Shown here one piece after another: positions 40,636 to 50,264 of a stretch of 64,000 nt of DNA. Source of the DNA: Acidobacteriota bacterium (GTDB lineage Bacteria; Acidobacteriota; Vicinamibacteria; Fen-336); contig QHVM01000087.1 of the NCBI GenBank assembly GCA_003223555.1, positions 1 through 64,000 of the forward strand, read 5' to 3'. The notes beneath the pieces were generated by a model. It did not search any database and was not told the DNA's origin. It was given only the letters and a program-made list of their open reading frames with translations. How positions within the stretch are numbered: the first letter of the stretch is position 1; each line of letters begins with the position of its first letter. The position numbers and the translations under genes were made by a program.

Positions 40636-41604
40636 TCAGCGGGCGAGGCTCAGGGGGTCGATGCCGGCGTCGAGCGTGAACGACGCCCCCACCGCCCCGA
40701 CCATGCAGTGGCGGCGGTCGAGGCCGAGCCGGGAGCGGAGGTGGTACACCGCCTCGAGCCCCGTGCAGTGCGCGCCCAGCAGGTCCGCCACGCCGAACTC
40801 GCGCAGCCGGTCACCGGTCCAGTCGAGCGTGGCGTCGTCCTTCTGGAACAGGTGGAGCCCGCCCAGCACCGCGAGGACCGGCGCGTCGCGGACGGTCCGC
40901 CGCGCGTAGGCCAGCGTGTTGACGACTCCCGCGTGGCCGCAGCCGAAGAGGGCGACGAGACCGCGGTCGGTGTCGAAGACGAGCGCCTGGTCCTCGGGGA
41001 GGTTGTCTTCCACCGTCCCGTCATCGGTCGAGATCCGGCCGGCCGCGGGCCAGTTTCGCTCGGGATGGACCCGGGGGACCGGGCCCGTGATCCACACGCC
41101 GGGGAACAGCTCCCGGGGCTGGTCGAGCTCCACGAACCGGCCGCCGGCCGCCTCGTACCCGCTCTTCACCGCCGTCATCATGCCGACGTAGGGCCCGGCG
41201 GCCCGGGGCAGGAAGATGCCGCGGCCGACCCAGGCCCGGCCGAGCGCCTCGGGGTCCGCCTTCGCGTACTCGCGCCGGAGCGTGACGAGGCCTCCCGTGT
41301 GGTCGCCGTGGTGGTGGCTCAGCACCACGTCCCGGACGCCGGCGAGGTCGACCTTCAGCTCCCGGGCGTTCTGGAGGACCGTGTCGGGCCGGGCGCCGGT
41401 GTCGAAGAGGATCCGGTGGCCGTCGGCCTCGACCAGGGCCGCGAAGCCCCACTCGCCGATGCCCGCGTCGGCCAGCATCGTGGAGAGGACGACGATCTTT
41501 ACGGCGCCGACGCGCGAGGTGGCCGGTCGTGGGCTCGCCTCCTGCGCATGGAGGCGGGCGAGCGGCAACGCGAGAAGGAGAGCGAGGGAAACGAGGCGCG
41601 CCAC
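40636..41604 (-). CDS. MBL-fold metallo-hydrolase (exported)
   Basis: DVVLSHHHGDHTGGL, ALFGCGHAGVVNTL, GGLHLF; GTG start at 41604 followed by signal-like LVSLALLLALPLARLHAQ. Confidence 0.88.
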   Translation of the reverse strand: MARLVSLALLLALPLARLHAQEASPRPATSRVGAVKIVVLSTMLADAGIGEWGFAALVEADGHRILFDTGARPDTVLQNARELKVDLAGVRDVVLSHHHGDHTGGLVTLRREYAKADPEALGRAWVGRGIFLPRAAGPYVGMMTAVKSGYEAAGGRFVELDQPRELFPGVWITGPVPRVHPERNWPAAGRISTDDGTVEDNLPEDQALVFDTDRGLVALFGCGHAGVVNTLAYARRTVRDAPVLAVLGGLHLFQKDDATLDWTGDRLREFGVADLLGAHCTGLEAVYHLRSRLGLDRRHCMVGAVGASFTLDAGIDPLSLAR

Positions 41605-41690
41605 GCGCGCATCTTGCGCCGGCCACGGGCGGTCTGGCAAGCGTCCGCACGGGGCGGCCGGGCGCGGACCGTGATATAGAAGAGCCCCCA

Positions 41691-41981
41691 TGAGACCCGC
41701 AGGCGGCGTCTCCTTCGCGTCCGAAGCGGGATGCATTCCCGCGAGGATGCATTGACGAAGAACGCGCCGCCGAGGACGCGAAAATGATGAGACCCGCAGG
41801 CGGCGTCTCCTTCGCGTCCGAAGCGGGATGCATTCCCGCGAGGATGCATTGACGAAGAACGCGCCGCCGAGGACGCGAAAGTGACGAGACCCGCAGGCGG
41901 CGTCTCCTTCGCGTCCGAAGCGGGATGCATTCCCGCGAGGATGCATTGACGAAGAACGCGCCGCCGAGGACGCGAAAGTGA
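41691..41981 (+). repeat. Tandem array of three 97-bp structured repeats
   Basis: Copies at 41691-41787, 41788-41884, 41885-41981, near-identical (differences seen at the first base of copy 3 and near the end of copy 1); internal inverted repeats. Confidence 0.95.
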
Positions 41982-42747
41982 TGCTCAGCGGGACGAGCCG
42001 CGAGGCGGCGGCCGAGTTCCTGGGAACGTTCGTCCTGATCGTCTTCGGCACTGCCGTCGTGGCCCAGGTCGTGCTCAGCGGGGGCAGCCACGGCGGCTAC
42101 CTGTCCATCAACATCGGCTGGGGGCTGGCGGTCGTGATGGCCGTCTACGTGGCCGGCGGCGTGTCGGGGGCCCACCTCAACCCGGCGGTCACGCTGGCGC
42201 TGGCGGTGCACCGGCAATTCTCCTGGCGCAAGGTGCTCCCGTACTGGGCGGCCCAGGTGGCGGGGGCGTTCGCCGCCTCGGCGGTGACCTTCGTGACCTA
42301 CCGGGAGGCCTTCGACCGCTTCGACGGCGGCGTGCGGCAGGTGGCCGGTCCGCGCGCGACAGCCGGCATCTTCGCCACCTACCCGCAGGAGTTCCTGAGC
42401 AACGTTCCCGGCGGCCTGGTGGACCAGGTGGTGGGGACGGCCCTGCTGCTCCTGCTGATCTTCGCCCTCGTCGACCGGCGCAACTCCGCCCCCGAGGCGG
42501 CGCTGGCGCCCGTGCTGATCGGACTAGCGGTGGTGCTCATCGGCATGACCTTCGGGTACAACGCCGGCTACGCGATCTCTTCACCGCGGCGGCCGGCTGG
42601 GGCGGCGAGGTCTTCCGGGCCGGGCACCATTGGTGGTGGGTGCCGATCGTCGGCCCGTGCGTCGGCGCCGTCGTGGGGGCGGCGGCCTACGACCTCTTCA
42701 TCACGCGCCACCACCCGCAGCAGGAGCGGGCCAAGGAGGTGGCATGA
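41981..42747 (+). pseudogene. glpF: Glycerol facilitator/aquaporin (MIP family), deleted for the second NPA motif and out of frame after 42577
   Basis: MLSGTSREAAAEFLGTFVLIVFGTAVVAQ, GVSGAHLNPAVTLAL (first NPA); after FGYNAGYAI the frame is lost; restoring it gives LFTAAAGWGGEVFRAGHHWWWVPIVGPCVGAVVGAAAYDLFITRHHPQQERAKEVA* ending at 42747. Confidence 0.8.
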
Positions 42748-42842
42748 GGCCCGCAGGCCGCGCCTCCTTGCCGCCTGAGCGCGATCTATTCGCGCGAGGG
42801 CGGAACTCTCTGGAAGCGCGCGGCCGAGGACCGGAGATCCGA
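42745..42842 (+). repeat. Fourth, diverged copy of the 97-bp element (98 bp), followed by a truncated fifth start at 42843
   Basis: TGAGGCCCGCAGGCCGCGCCTCCTTGCCGCCTGAGCGCGATCTATTCGCGCGAGG... aligns end to end with the array unit; 42843 restarts TGAGGCCCGCGGGCC. Confidence 0.8.
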
Positions 42843-42867
42843 TGAGGCCCGCGGGCCGGAAGACTCG

Positions 42868-44361
42868 ATGACCCGCTACGTCCTCGCCCTCGACCAGGGG
42901 ACGACCTCCAGCCGCGCCATCGTGTTGGGCCGGGAGGGGATCGTGGTCGCCTCGGCCCAGCAGGAGTTCCCCCAGATCTTCCCCGGCCCCGGCCACGTGG
43001 AGCACGACCCGGAGGACATCTGGTCGTCGCAGCTCCAGGTGGCGCGGGACGCGATGGCACGGGCCCGCATCGGCGCCGCCGACCTGGCCGCGGTCGGCAT
43101 CACGAACCAGCGCGAGACGACGGTCCTGTGGGACCGCCGCTCCGGCAAGCCGGTCGCCAACGCCATCGTCTGGCAGAGCCGGATCAGCGCCGGGATCTGC
43201 GACGCGCTGAAGGCGGCCGGCCACGAGGAGCTGTTCCGCTCCCGCACCGGGCTCGTGGTCGACGCGTACTTCTCGGGAACCAAGATCAAGCACCTCCTCG
43301 ACACCGTGCCCGGCCTGCGCAGCCGGGCCGAGAGAGGAGAGGTCCTCTTCGGCACCGTGGACACGTTCCTCATCTGGCGGCTGACCGGCGGCCGCGTCCA
43401 CGTCACCGACGTGAGCAACGCCAGCCGGACGCTGATCTTCAACATCCATGACCTGGAATGGGACGACGAGCTGCTGAAGGTCCTGGGCATCCCCCGGAAG
43501 ATGCTGCCCGCGGTGAGGGCCTCCAGCGAGGTCTATGGCGAGTGCGAAGAGGGTCTGCTCGGGGGCCGGATCCCCATCGCCGCCGCGGCGGGCGACCAGC
43601 AGGCGGCCACCTTCGGCCAGGCGTGCTTCGAGCCGGGCAGCGCCAAGAACACCTACGGCACCGGCTGCTTCATGCTCCTCAACACCGGGAAGGAGCCCGT
43701 GCCGTCGCGCAACGGCCTCCTCACCACGGTGGGCTGGAAGCTGGGGGGCGAGGTGACCTACTGCCTGGAGGGCTCGGTCTTCGTGGCCGGCGCGGTGGTG
43801 CAATGGCTGCGGGACGGCCTCGGCCTCATCCGCTCCTCCTCGGAGGTCGAGCGGCTGGCGGCGAGCGTGCCCGACTCGGACGGCGTCTACGTGGTGCCCG
43901 CCTTCGTCGGCCTCGGCGCGCCGTACTGGGATCCCTACGCGCGAGGCGCCGTGCTGGGCCTCACGCGCAACACGAAAGCGGCCCACCTCGCGCGGGCGGC
44001 GGTGGAGTCGATGGCCTACCAGACCCGCGACGTCCTCGACGCGATGCAGCGCGACGCGGGCCTGGCCCTCGCGCACCTGAAGGTGGACGGGGGCGCGGCG
44101 GCCAACGACGCGCTCCTGCAGTTCCAGGCCGACCTGCTCGGGGTGCCCGTCCGCCGGCCGGTCGTGGCGGAGACGACCGCGCTCGGCGCCGCCTACCTGG
44201 CCGGCCTCGCGGTCGGCTACTGGAAAGACGCCGCCGACGTGGCCGGCAACTGGGCCCTCGACCGCGAGTTCACCCCCGCGATGGCCGGCCCCGAGCGCGA
44301 TCGCCGGCACCGCGATTGGCTGAAGGCGGTCGGCCGCTGCCGCGACTGGCAGGATCATTGA
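42868..44361 (+). CDS. glpK: Glycerol kinase
   Basis: [78 protein letters not shown]. Confidence 0.97.
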   Translation: MTRYVLALDQGTTSSRAIVLGREGIVVASAQQEFPQIFPGPGHVEHDPEDIWSSQLQVARDAMARARIGAADLAAVGITNQRETTVLWDRRSGKPVANAIVWQSRISAGICDALKAAGHEELFRSRTGLVVDAYFSGTKIKHLLDTVPGLRSRAERGEVLFGTVDTFLIWRLTGGRVHVTDVSNASRTLIFNIHDLEWDDELLKVLGIPRKMLPAVRASSEVYGECEEGLLGGRIPIAAAAGDQQAATFGQACFEPGSAKNTYGTGCFMLLNTGKEPVPSRNGLLTTVGWKLGGEVTYCLEGSVFVAGAVVQWLRDGLGLIRSSSEVERLAASVPDSDGVYVVPAFVGLGAPYWDPYARGAVLGLTRNTKAAHLARAAVESMAYQTRDVLDAMQRDAGLALAHLKVDGGAAANDALLQFQADLLGVPVRRPVVAETTALGAAYLAGLAVGYWKDAADVAGNWALDREFTPAMAGPERDRRHRDWLKAVGRCRDWQDH

Positions 44362-44408
44362 GTTTTCCCCACGTCGCTCCGCGCCGGGGTGAACCCGGCG
44401 CTCCGCCG

Positions 44409-47144
44409 CTACAGGCTTCTTGTCGGTACGAGCTCGAACGTGGCGATACGGGCGGGGCCCAGGACCGCCTCGGCCGCGCCTCCGCCGAGTAGCAGCTCTG
44501 TCTCTCGCCGCTCGAGGAGGTCGAGGGCGAAGGCCTGGGCCAGACCTGTTCCGGCGTGGATCCGCACCCGGGCTTCAGTGTCTTGCGGGTTGAAGATCCG
44601 GACCACCAAGGAATCGCGGTCGTCGGTCTTCTTGACGGCACTCAGGGCCACTCCTGCTTGCTCGGGCTCGATGCGGAGGAACGACCGCGGGGCCTGCGTG
44701 GTGCCGGCGGCGTCCGGGGCCGCGACCATGCGCGGCGGGACCAGGAAGGCTCGGGACCAGGCGTAGAGCTGGCCGGCCTCGGGGGGCGCACCGCGCGGCA
44801 CCATCGCGAAGCGGAAGATGTGACGGCCGGGGCACTGCGCGCCCGGCGTGGGCAGCGCGGGCCCGGCGTGGCCGCGCCGGGTCCGGAGGCCGTCGCGGGA
44901 CAGCGCGCCCACGCACCGTAACAGCGTGATCGCGACGCGCGCGGGACCCGGCTCCGCGACCACCTCGTACTCGGCCAGCCCCTCGGCGAGGACGAAGACC
45001 CCCGCCTGTCCGTCTCCCGCGTCCACGAAGCCCTGTAGAGGAGCCGTGCCGACCGGGTCTTCGAGGGCGCCGGGCGGAGGAGGCGAAGGTCGCGCCGGGC
45101 GGTCGACGACACCAAAAGCAGTCGCGGCGCGAGCCGAGGTGACCGTGGCCGCAGCCGTCGGGAAGAGGACGCGGAGCCGGTGGTCACGGGCGGCGTTGTC
45201 GACGGTCATCGTCCATTCGACGCGCGGCGATCCGGCCTCCAGGCTCACGCGGATCGAGACCGGCAGCATGACGGTGTCGTCACGGCGGCCGCAACGATCG
45301 TCGGTGGCGGCGGAGGGGACCGGAAGCTCGAGATCGATGCGCAGGGTCGCCCGCAGCGGTCCGGGTTCGATCCGGCGCACGACCGGCAAGCGGGCTTCCG
45401 CGCTCGTGACCAGGCGGTCCGAGACGGGAGGCGAGAACGTGTACTCGTCGCCCACGTCGCCGGCGTCCTCCAGTTCGCCGCAGCGGGAGTAGACGGCGGC
45501 CCTGCGGAGGTCCCTGACCTCCAGGGTGCCGTCCGGGCCCGCCGCCACCCGCACCAGGCCGTTGTCCATCCAGTCCTCACCGGATGCGACGGGAGCCGGC
45601 GCGGGAGGCGCCGCCGCCGCTTCGCCGACCGCCAGGCGGAGGTCACAGGCCGCGTAACCGCAGGCGGGCACGGCCGGGACCCAGATGGCGAGCTGCAGAC
45701 GGCGGGCGCGCACCGGCCACGGCGGCTCGAAGCGGCTCGTGAGGTGCACGAGCACGTCCTCTTCGGCGAGGACCTGGAACGCCACGCGGCGTCCATCCGC
45801 ATCCGTGACCGCGGTGAGGCGCGCGTCCCGCGGGACGAGGCGGGCCGGCCGGTCGAGCCGCTCGGGCGCCACCGTCCGCCCCGGATCCGCGCTCGCGAAG
45901 GGAAGGTCGACGGTGCCGGTGACCACGCCGCGGTAAGGCGCGGCGTCGGTGTTCACGAGCACGACCCGCAGCGCGCCCTCCGGCGGCGGCTCCACGCGGC
46001 GGGCGAGCGCGGCCAGGGCCCGCTCGGCGACACCCTCGGCGACCTCGGTAGCGCGGGCGAACCGGGTGAGGTTCTCGGCGTGGACGGCGTCGACGCTGCA
46101 GCCGCAGATGCTGTCGTGGGGATGGTTCTGGAGCAGCGTCTTCCACCCGTAGGCGAGGAGGCCGGAAGGGTACGGCTCGCCGAGCATCCAGGCGAAGACC
46201 GAGAGCGGCTCCGCCCACACCTCGAGCGCGGTCTGGGCGCGCGCGTTGGCCAGCTTCAGGTGGCTCCGTGCGGAGAGGACACCGGGCAGCAGAAACGCGT
46301 GGTCCTGGCCTCCCCGCAGCTCTCCGCGAACCGTCTCGAGCAGGTCCGGTCCGCCCCGCGCACCGAGGGCCCAGCGCACGCCCTCCACGTACGCCGGAAG
46401 CGTCGAGAGACGTGCGCGCGCGCCGGGCTCGGCGGCCAGGCAATCCACGAGATCGGTCAGGCCCGGATGCGGCTCGACGTGGTCGACGCCGGCCATGAAG
46501 AGGACCTGTCCCACCGAGCTGCGCGCGCCTTCCCGGGCGAGGAGCTCCCGCGCGCGCGACCGCATCTCGTCGGGCGGCAGCGATGGAAGCCGCATTGCGT
46601 TGGCGTAGCCCTCGCGCGGAAGATGCAGCAGCAGGACGCGCGAGCCGTCCAGGCCCTCCCAGAGAGACTCGGCCTTCGACCCCCCGACTCCGCGCCAGAG
46701 CACCGCGTTGTCGAGGCCGAGCTGGCGCAGGATCTGCGGCATCTGGGCCACATGGCCGAAGGGATCGGGGATGTAGCCGACCGGCATCGCCTTGCCGAAC
46801 CGCTCGGCGATGCGGTGGCCGAGGGCGAGGTTGCGCACGAGAGCCTCGCCGCTCACCAGGAACTGGTCCGGCATCACGTACCACGGACCGACGAGCAGCC
46901 GGCCGGCGGCCACGTGCCCCCGCAGCCGCTCCTCGTGCTCCGGCCTCACCTCCAGGTAGTCCTCGAGGACGATCGTCTGGCCGTCCAGGTGGAAGGCGGT
47001 GAACCGCGGGTCGGAGTCCAGCCGGTCGAGGACATGGTCGACCAGGTCCACCAGCCGCAGCCGGAACTGCTCCCGCGTGAGGTACCACTCGCGGTCCCAG
47101 TGCGTGTGGGAGACGACGTGCACCTCCACCTGGTCGTCCGCCAC
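44409..47144 (-). CDS. Glycoside hydrolase family 38 (alpha-mannosidase)
   Basis: VEVHVVSHTHWDREWYLTREQFRLRLVDLVDHVLD, MPVGYIPDPFGHVAQMPQILRQLGLDNAVLWRG, LLQNHPHDSICGCSVDAVH; GTG start. Confidence 0.93.
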   Translation of the reverse strand: MADDQVEVHVVSHTHWDREWYLTREQFRLRLVDLVDHVLDRLDSDPRFTAFHLDGQTIVLEDYLEVRPEHEERLRGHVAAGRLLVGPWYVMPDQFLVSGEALVRNLALGHRIAERFGKAMPVGYIPDPFGHVAQMPQILRQLGLDNAVLWRGVGGSKAESLWEGLDGSRVLLLHLPREGYANAMRLPSLPPDEMRSRARELLAREGARSSVGQVLFMAGVDHVEPHPGLTDLVDCLAAEPGARARLSTLPAYVEGVRWALGARGGPDLLETVRGELRGGQDHAFLLPGVLSARSHLKLANARAQTALEVWAEPLSVFAWMLGEPYPSGLLAYGWKTLLQNHPHDSICGCSVDAVHAENLTRFARATEVAEGVAERALAALARRVEPPPEGALRVVLVNTDAAPYRGVVTGTVDLPFASADPGRTVAPERLDRPARLVPRDARLTAVTDADGRRVAFQVLAEEDVLVHLTSRFEPPWPVRARRLQLAIWVPAVPACGYAACDLRLAVGEAAAAPPAPAPVASGEDWMDNGLVRVAAGPDGTLEVRDLRRAAVYSRCGELEDAGDVGDEYTFSPPVSDRLVTSAEARLPVVRRIEPGPLRATLRIDLELPVPSAATDDRCGRRDDTVMLPVSIRVSLEAGSPRVEWTMTVDNAARDHRLRVLFPTAAATVTSARAATAFGVVDRPARPSPPPPGALEDPVGTAPLQGFVDAGDGQAGVFVLAEGLAEYEVVAEPGPARVAITLLRCVGALSRDGLRTRRGHAGPALPTPGAQCPGRHIFRFAMVPRGAPPEAGQLYAWSRAFLVPPRMVAAPDAAGTTQAPRSFLRIEPEQAGVALSAVKKTDDRDSLVVRIFNPQDTEARVRIHAGTGLAQAFALDLLERRETELLLGGGAAEAVLGPARIATFELVPTRSL

Positions 47145-47149
47145 CGGCC

Positions 47150-47980
47150 TCAGCCTTTCACCGCCCCTGCCGTCAGGCCGGCCACGAAGTAGCGCTGGAG
47201 CAGCACGAAGGCGGCCATCACCGGGACGAGGCCGATGAAGCTGGCCGCCGCCACCAGGTGCCAGTCGGTCTCGTAGCCGCTCTGGAAGCTGAAGATGCCC
47301 ACCGGGATCGTGAAGCGCTGCTGCGAGTCGAGCAGCACGAGGGCGAGGGAGAACTCCGCCCAGTACGAAGCGAGGTCGAAGATCGCGACCGCGGCCAGGC
47401 CGGGCGCGGCCAGGGGCAGGACGATCGACCACAGCGTGCGCAAGCGCGAGGCCCCGTCGAGGCGCGCGGCTTCCAGTACCGAGGCGGGCAGGGCATCGAA
47501 GAAGCTCTTGAGGACCGAGATCGTGAAGGGGAGCTGGACCGAGGCATAGACGAGGACGAGGCCGGCGTGGGTGTCGAGCAGGCGCAGCCCGGCCACCAGT
47601 CCATAGATCGGCACCAGCAGCACCATCGGCGAGACCATCTGTACGGCGAGCAGCGCATGGACGGCGGCCTCGCGGCGCGGGAAGCGCTCCCGGGACAGGA
47701 CGAAGGCGGCCGGGACCCCGGCGAGCAGCGTGAGGGCGGTGGCGAGCCCCGCCACCTTGGCGCTGTTCCAGAGGTACCAGGGGACCTGGGTCCGGGTCAG
47801 GACGAAGCGGTAGTTGGCCAGCGACGCGTCCCGGGGCAGCCAGCGGGGAGGGAACTCGAAGACGCCCGCCTTGTTCTTGACGGAGATGGAGGCGAGCCAG
47901 AGCTGCGGGAGAAGGAAGGCCGCGGCCACCAGGGCCAGGCCGAGCCGGAAGCCCCACCGGCGCGGCGTGGACAGTTTCAT
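47150..47980 (-). CDS. Carbohydrate ABC transporter permease (MalG/CUT1-like)
   Basis: EAARLDGASRLRTLWSIVLPLAAPGLAAVAIFDL (EAA motif). Confidence 0.92.
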   Translation of the reverse strand: MKLSTPRRWGFRLGLALVAAAFLLPQLWLASISVKNKAGVFEFPPRWLPRDASLANYRFVLTRTQVPWYLWNSAKVAGLATALTLLAGVPAAFVLSRERFPRREAAVHALLAVQMVSPMVLLVPIYGLVAGLRLLDTHAGLVLVYASVQLPFTISVLKSFFDALPASVLEAARLDGASRLRTLWSIVLPLAAPGLAAVAIFDLASYWAEFSLALVLLDSQQRFTIPVGIFSFQSGYETDWHLVAAASFIGLVPVMAAFVLLQRYFVAGLTAGAVKG

Positions 47981-50256
47981 GCGGCGGGGCGCGGCCGGCT
48001 GAGCGCTTGCGCCGCGGCCACCGCCAGCGCGAGGTTCAGGGCCAGCATCACGACCGCCACCGCCGCCGCCCGTCCCGCCTCCAGCTCGTAGAAGGCCGAT
48101 CGGTACATGTAGAGCGAGATCACCTCGGTGCGGCGGGCGGGGCCGCCGGCGGTCAGGGGCAGGATGAGGTCGAACGTGTTCAGGGTCTGGATGGTGATGA
48201 GGGCCAGGTTCAGCGCGACGACCGGGGCGATCATCGGCAGGACCACCATGCGGAAGCGCGGCCAGGCCCCGAGCCCCTCCAGGTCGGCCGCCTCGTGCAG
48301 CTCGCGCGGGATGCGCTGCAGGCCGGCGAACTGGAGGATCATGCTGAACGCGCAGCCCCGCCACGTGTTGGCGGCGATGACGGAAGCCATGGCCAGCGTC
48401 GCCGAGGACAAGAGCGGCAGCGGCCCCACACCGGCGAGCGACAGCCAGTAGTTCACGATCCCGGCCCGGTTCTCGACGAGCAGGATCCGCCACAGCACCC
48501 CGACCAGCACTCCGGGGATCACCCACGCGCTCACGACCGCCAGCCGGGCGCCGAGGGCGCGGGCCGCTCCCCGCCGGCGCGCGGCGTCGATGAGCAGCGC
48601 GATCGCGAGGCCGAGGCCCAGCTGCAGCACGACCGAGCTGGCCACGAAGACGAGGGTCACTCCGATCATGCCGTAGAAGGCGGGGTCGGTGAGCAGGTCG
48701 CGGAAGCTCGCCAGCGTGTACGCGTAGGCCGTCCCGTGCGTGCGCGTGTCGGTGAAGGACAGGCGGACGAGGTCGAGCATCGGATAGACGAGGGCCACGC
48801 TCACCAGCAGCAGCGCGGGGGCGATCCAGGCGCGCAGCCCCGACTGGCGGCCCCGCAGCGGGGCGAGAACGGAGAGGGCGAGGAGCATGGCCAGCGCGAC
48901 CGGCAACAGGGTAGCGGGGTCGAAGGCGCGTCTTCCCGGCGGCGGAGCGCCGCGCTGGCGCGTGTCGACCTCCTGCACCGCTCGCCACGCATCGTCGAGC
49001 GCCCGCTCGGGCGTCTTCTCCCCCGACACGGCGTAGCCGACCGCGAGCTGGAGCTGCGCCGAGATCGCCGGGTAGATCGGCACCGCGGGGCGGGCCCGGC
49101 CGTGGACGAGCATCTGCCCGAAGCGCGCGTACCACGGGTTGTCGCGGAAGAAGGCGAAATCGCGGTAGACGCTGCGCCGCACCGGGAGCTGGCCGGTGAT
49201 CTGGCTGATGCGGCCCACGTTCGTCGGCGACTCGACCGTGAGCAGGAACTCCGCCGCCGCCTTCTGCCGCTCGGGATCGCGGGCAAAGACGACCCACACC
49301 CAGCCTCCGGTGCCGGTCGCTTCCGGGCCGGCGTCCTTCTGCGGGATCGGCGCGATGTCCCACTTCGCGAACTCGGAGGCGGAGAGGCCCGTCCTCAGGT
49401 CGGGGAGCTGCCAGCTCCCGCCGAGGAACATCGCCACGTCGCCGGCGACCGCGGCCGACGTGAGCTGCTGGTAGTCGTTGTTGGCGAGCACCGAGCGGGG
49501 CGAGGCGCCGCTGCGGATCGTGTCGCGGAGGAAGGCGAGGACGTTCAGCATCCGCTCCCGGTTCGGCGGTGCGCCGAAGACGGGCCGGCCGGCCGCGTCC
49601 ACCAGCTCGCCGCCCTGGGCCCAGAACATGGGCAGGTGGTCGAACACCGCCGCCTCCCAGCGGCCCGCGTTGTAGAGGTAGCCGGCGATCCTGCGCTCGC
49701 GGGATATCCGGCCGGCGTCCTCGAGCAGCTCGGCCCAGGTCCGGGGCGGCGCCGGGAGCAGGTCCTTCCGGTAATAGAGGACACGGCAATCGGTGCCGTG
49801 CCAGACGCCGTAGACGTTGCCCGCGCCGTCCGAAAGCGTCTGGATCGTGAACGGCAGGAAGTCGGCCCGGTCCGCCTCGGGCCACCAGGCGTTCAGGGCC
49901 TGGACGTGGCCGCCGGCCATGAACAAGGGCATCCAGAAGCTGTCGACCGAAGCGATGTCGGGCAGGCGGCCCGCGGCGGCGGCCAGGAGCAGCTTGGCCT
50001 TGTGCTGCTCGAGGGCGGGCATGACCGACACGCGGAGCTGCACTCCGGGGTGGGTCGCGGCCCATTCGCGGAACACGTCGTGGAAGATGCCCGCGATGGC
50101 GGGCCGCGCGGCCAGGTGCGAGTAGTCCTGCTGGGCCCACACCGAGAGCGTCAGGGGCGCGTCGGCGCGCCCGACGCGCATCGGGGTGACGAGCGCGTCG
50201 TCACCCAGGGCCGGCCCCGCCGCGGCGGCGGCGAGGAGGAGCAGCGTGGCGACCAC
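47977..50256 (-). CDS. Solute-binding protein fused to CUT1 permease (MalE-MalF-like fusion, about 759 aa)
   Basis: N-terminal half is an extracellular solute-binding protein (LSVWAQQDYSHLAARPAIAGIFHDVFREW...), then AWIAPALLLVSVALVYPMLDLVRLSFTD and EAADLEGLGAWPRFRMVVLPMIAPVVALN in one uninterrupted frame. Confidence 0.88.
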   Translation of the reverse strand: MVATLLLLAAAAAGPALGDDALVTPMRVGRADAPLTLSVWAQQDYSHLAARPAIAGIFHDVFREWAATHPGVQLRVSVMPALEQHKAKLLLAAAAGRLPDIASVDSFWMPLFMAGGHVQALNAWWPEADRADFLPFTIQTLSDGAGNVYGVWHGTDCRVLYYRKDLLPAPPRTWAELLEDAGRISRERRIAGYLYNAGRWEAAVFDHLPMFWAQGGELVDAAGRPVFGAPPNRERMLNVLAFLRDTIRSGASPRSVLANNDYQQLTSAAVAGDVAMFLGGSWQLPDLRTGLSASEFAKWDIAPIPQKDAGPEATGTGGWVWVVFARDPERQKAAAEFLLTVESPTNVGRISQITGQLPVRRSVYRDFAFFRDNPWYARFGQMLVHGRARPAVPIYPAISAQLQLAVGYAVSGEKTPERALDDAWRAVQEVDTRQRGAPPPGRRAFDPATLLPVALAMLLALSVLAPLRGRQSGLRAWIAPALLLVSVALVYPMLDLVRLSFTDTRTHGTAYAYTLASFRDLLTDPAFYGMIGVTLVFVASSVVLQLGLGLAIALLIDAARRRGAARALGARLAVVSAWVIPGVLVGVLWRILLVENRAGIVNYWLSLAGVGPLPLLSSATLAMASVIAANTWRGCAFSMILQFAGLQRIPRELHEAADLEGLGAWPRFRMVVLPMIAPVVALNLALITIQTLNTFDLILPLTAGGPARRTEVISLYMYRSAFYELEAGRAAAVAVVMLALNLALAVAAAQALSRPRPAA

Positions 50257-50264
50257 GCCGGATT

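Noticed and set aside
41691-41981. Possible CRISPR array
   Set aside because: Units are contiguous and near-identical over the full 97 bp with no variable spacers; no cas genes in the window
41499-42217. Minus-strand ORFs with repeated peptides such as HHFRVLGGAFFVNASSRECIPLRTRRRRRLRVS and MHPRGNASRFGREGDAACGS
   Set aside because: Arise from reading the 97-bp repeat (97 is not a multiple of 3, so each copy shifts frame); not a real repeat protein
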